A DNA stretch of 64,000 nucleotides from Ecdyonurus torrentis (taxonomy: Eukaryota > Arthropoda > Insecta > Ephemeroptera > Heptageniidae). The notes beneath the pieces were generated by a model. The model did no database searches and had not been told where the DNA came from. It saw nothing but the letters and a program-made list of their open reading frames with translations. This document shows positions 59,850-64,000 of this stretch, piece by piece. The position numbers and the translations under genes are program-made. Location of the stretch: contig OX439131.1 of the NCBI GenBank assembly GCA_949318235.1, positions 14,678,434-14,742,433 on the forward strand, in the 5' to 3' direction. Each line of letters begins with the position of its first letter. Within the stretch, counting starts at the first letter, position 1.

Positions 59850-61678
59850 AAACCTGCTTGCTTTTGCTGGCAGCGTCAAAGCCACTGAATTAATAATTAC
59901 ACCAAAACTACTCAGGCAAACGTTAACTTGTCTCTATAGCTTTTCTATAAACCTACACCAAAATGTCAACTTTTTTTTTTCACATTTTTATATATTAAAA
60001 ATGTTTCCTATAGCTTTTAAAATCTTTACCTTAATTGAAAATTTGCTATCTTTAGAATATATATTGTAAAAATGGCCTTTTATAGAAATTTTTCCTTTAT
60101 TTCCACAAAGTTGAATTTTTGAGTTAAGGTAAATAATTGATTAAAAGAGATAGTGCATGGAAGAGATTTTAGTTGAATTAGAAGTTGAATCTACATTCCT
60201 AGGATTTGAAATGCAAACAAATAGTTATCTTATCATATTACAGTCACATTATTTACAACTTCAAAAGTTTACATGAATATAAATGATTCTTCAATTAAAT
60301 ATATAAAAAAATAAATAAATAACAACAACAACGGAAGTAATAATATATATTTTACTTTTGCAATATGGGAAAAAATGTACTTTGTCTCTGTATTTAAAAT
60401 GAATCTTCTGGAGTGGAAAAAATTAGTTATAAAAGTCATTAGCAAATTAACTCTAGCTATTTTAGAATATTTTAAAGTTATTTTAATTTGACATGTTCTA
60501 AAAACTTAATACCTTTACAGTTTTTTATTTTACTTTATAACCTATAACTATGATCCATATAGTCTACATTAAGTAATTAGTAAAGGACATTATCATTGCA
60601 AAATAAATTAATGACAGGTGATCTATAGGCTTATACCTTGTATTTTATGTAACGACCTTTATGTCAGGTTCTATAATAATCCTGCTTATTTGGATTCGTA
60701 AGAGGGATAAACACAATACCATCCCCTCCTCCCTCTCACTCTCTCCTTTCATTCTCACAGAGCAACCAACTAATGGAAATATCAGAGTGATCGGCTTATC
60801 ATAGGGAGTTGAAACATTAAGCTCCTAACATATACTGCAAACATCTCTCTATAATTCAAAAACTTATAAGTATAATATAGAATTGAATATAAGATTTAAC
60901 TTTTATTATAATATATAATCTGTAGAAAATTAATTTTTTGTTTACATAATATTCTTGTTCGTTTTGTCTTCAATTCTATCAAAGATTATATACAATAATC
61001 TCTTTATATATTTGAGATATTATGAAAATAAATTTTAACTTCTAACATTTTCAAAAAAACATTGTGTATAATGTGAAAACTTTTTGCCTTTTTGCTTCTC
61101 TCTCTCTAAAAATGATCTTCTTTGAAATATAATTTCATGTAAAAGTACTAAAAAACGATTTTAGAAAATTTATAATTATACAGCAAGTAAAAAATTCACG
61201 TTAAAAAAGTTTGATACAAAAACAATAAAATAAATTAAAAACATATTTTATATTTTCTTCTATAAGTAACAATTATCTTACTTCTCAATTTATAACACAG
61301 ATTTTCCAAAAATCCTTGAACAATTTGCAGTGAATTATAATTAGGTTATTTATGTTCATATGTTCATATAAACATTTTTTTGTGTAATTTATATACAAAT
61401 CACGCTGTTCTATAAAATACATTTTTATTTAAAAATATTTTAAATAAAGAGCTGACAATCATTAATTATATTGTACATTTTGTGAACTTTATTAGTGTGA
61501 GTGCGAGAGAGTTTAGGTGAGGTTTTTAGTAAGCGAGGGAGGAAAAGGAGAGAATTAGGGTAGTATGTGTGTGTGTAGATTTTGAATGACCTCCACCCAA
61601 CTAGAGAAAGAGAGAGGGTAGTTTTAGTACAATAAATCATTTCCCTGCAGGGTGGGTTGCCTACTTGCCCCTTTTACA

Positions 61679-61679
61679 T

Positions 61680-61706
<27 letters not shown>
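61679..61706. repeat. (CT)n microsatellite, 14 units
   Basis: Uninterrupted short CT repeat, a satellite of the longer array 240 bases downstream. Confidence 0.95.
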
Positions 61707-61710
<4 letters not shown>

Positions 61711-61940
61711 GTGGGTAAATGTATGAATGCGGTAGAAGAGCGAGAGTATAAGTGAGAGAGTGAGTGAAAATAGAGCGACCTCTGGTCAGACAAGAACCAG
61801 TACATAAGCAGTGAAGCAAAGCTCAAAACACACACACACATACACACGCAGTATAATATACACCCTGTGCTTTTTGAGACATATACTACACATACAAAAG
61901 ATCCTACACCCACCCACTCACTCTATATCTTTTCTATGTT

Positions 61941-62105
<165 letters not shown>

Positions 62106-63296
62106 CACTCTGATCTTTCCAAGCCAGAGGTTTCCAATTACTATAGGGTATACTTCAATCTCTATATTATTCCTTTATCTAACATATAAGAACCCATAGA
62201 TATAGATAGAGAGTGAAAAAAAAAAAGAGGAAAGAGATGTCCTTTCTACAATTGATGAGCTCCCTTTATATATATATACACACATATACAACTTGTAGAT
62301 TTAATACTATCACATCTTTTATATATAATTCTATAACCTAGTATGTTTATATAAAGCTTAATTTTCTGAATTCATATTTAGCTGTATGATATTCATTCAT
62401 TTCTCATTATATTACTATTATACTTGAAATCACAGCAAGGCTTTTCTCATATTTACTTCTTTACCCCTGATATTATGTGCAACAGATAACGAGAAATATA
62501 TTGCCTTTTACAAAGGAGAAAAGAAATTACTCAAAGCTCACTGATTTAATCTTTTTAAGTCAAAAGAGAGGGAAAAGAGAGAAAAAAAAAAACATTTCTC
62601 CCATATTTTACGAGGCATCTCACGCATATTATAACTTTCTTAGCCTACGGGTATTTTAATTTTTATTGACCATGCGTGCACAATATTTAACGAGTTAAAG
62701 GTAAGCATGCGTGTAATATATGTTACACGAAAGAATAAAAAAAAATATTTATAAAAAAGAATGCATACTGATATTTGTATAATGTTTTACATAAAACTAG
62801 ATACATTTAATCAATTTTATGCAACACAATTTTGTTTTTCTTGTCGTATTTTATTTGCTGTTGCAGTCTTTTGATGTGAAAATATCTCTACATTGATATA
62901 TTTATTTTTTACACATGGAAAACTGAATGAAAAGTTTTGAATACCTTCCGTTCTACTTTTTCTCTAAAGTGAATGTTGCATTTTATTAATCAATTGCAAA
63001 TAGAAATATATATGCTTGATGCTATTTTATTGACTGCATCCTTTGCTAAAAGTAAATTATTTACACAAAGTTATTAAAAAAAAAGAAGCTTTTTACTCAA
63101 AGGTTAAAGTTGATATTATTTTTAATTGCTTCTAGAAGTTGTACATTTACTATTTTATTACATTTTTTTTTAATTAAATTAAACGTGTTTTTTTTTCTTC
63201 ATTCAAAGGGGAAAATAAACTGAAACTTACTGGCAGAGTATTTCTATTTCATGATGTACTACAGTTGCTACGTTTTACATTTAAATGTTTCATCTT

Positions 63297-63301
<5 letters not shown>

Positions 63302-63372
<71 letters not shown>
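63302..63372. repeat. (CT)n microsatellite, about 35 units
   Basis: Uninterrupted CT repeat close to the right-hand edge of the window. Confidence 0.95.
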
Positions 63373-63375
<3 letters not shown>

Positions 63376-64000
63376 CCATCTCTTCCTTATTTTTTTTACC
63401 TCTACATAGAATAAGTTAACAAAAAAAAATAGAGCACTGTATAAAAATTGTAAGATAATTGTGATGTGTTTTTTTCTCACAACGTTCTTTTAGAAATTTT
63501 ATTGAAAATATTCTTTTATTAATTATTGTAAATATTTTCTGTTTAGAATTATAAATCTAATTATGTCTACTTGTGAAAATATTTTACATTGAACTATTTT
63601 GAAACAATGGCAGTTACCAATTTTATGATATAAACCTCTGACAAAAAGAATAAAGAATATAGAATAAAGTTGAGTTAAAAATTCAAATTAGTTCTTTATT
63701 CTAAAACAAAGCAAGTCCACAAATACTGCATGGGTAGTTTTGTACCTTTTGTAGCTTCACAATAAAAATTATTATCTATCAAAAAGATTATGGAAAGCAA
63801 TATAGCAATGTTGATATATGAAATTAAATTATTCTCATTGTATTAATTTGAATCCATATAATTAATTTGTAATAATTGAAATATGTATTATTATTTTATA
63901 CTGAACATAAAACCATTAAGGATATTGGTATGATATTTCTCTTTATATATATCTTTCCTCTATACAATACATAATAATATTAATCCATCTATTATAATTA

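Noticed and set aside
59641..60069. 142-codon plus-strand open frame
   Set aside because: Its core is a Leu-Ser repeat from a CT array.
63225..63240. CCA|GTAAGT donor-like site on the minus strand
   Set aside because: No open frame or acceptor upstream makes a credible exon.

Overview
The window looks like non-coding-rich animal DNA, most likely from an arthropod (insect-like) nuclear genome. It is strongly AT-rich. It carries dozens of long, nearly perfect (TA)n and (CT/GA)n arrays and many A or T homopolymers. Its few convincing coding segments are split by consensus GT-AG introns. I see no operons, prokaryotic signals, CRISPR array, rRNA or confident tRNA gene. The order-level placement is inference; no organism-specific marker is present.

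Region 0.8-3.8 kb holds one complete two-exon gene on the minus strand. It encodes a predicted 303-residue single-pass membrane protein with a signal peptide, an acidic ectodomain, one transmembrane helix and a cysteine-rich juxtamembrane tail. I do not recognise its family. Its 1.9 kb intron contains two inverted repeats, one with arms of about 210 bp.

Region 3.8-40.4 kb has no exon I can defend. It holds microsatellites, homopolymers, a candidate MITE (9.4-9.9 kb), a degenerate tRNA-like/SINE-like patch (7.3 kb), a CCGGAGC motif cluster (17.1 kb), a possible non-coding first exon with a consensus 5' splice site (24.7-24.9 kb) and a CCAAT/ETS-bearing island (37.7-38.1 kb).

Region 40.4-55.8 kb contains two minus-strand coding exons separated by a 14.6 kb intron: 55217-55768 (184 codons' worth) and 40401-40643 (81 codons' worth). 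Both have consensus splice sites, both are phase 1 at each end, and they join in frame. Together they encode a Ser/Pro/Gly/Ala-rich, proline-motif-bearing segment. Its APPEVPPRGP motif and downstream TPSxN pattern make an arthropod teneurin (Ten-m/Ten-a) cytoplasmic domain the best candidate. This is a motif-level judgement, not an alignment. The other exons of that gene lie outside the window or escaped me.

Region 55.8-64 kb is further non-coding sequence, probably an upstream intron of the same gene, with the longest CT arrays of the window.

The membrane-protein gene and the two exons are on the same strand, and no 3' end of the larger gene is visible between them. The small gene may therefore be nested in a very large intron, or the larger gene may end in an exon I could not detect. 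I found no convincing undescribed multi-gene system. The most noteworthy items are the uncharacterised membrane protein, the foldback repeat next to its 5' splice site, the two symmetric phase-1 exons, and GA/CT array pairs able to form long RNA hairpins.
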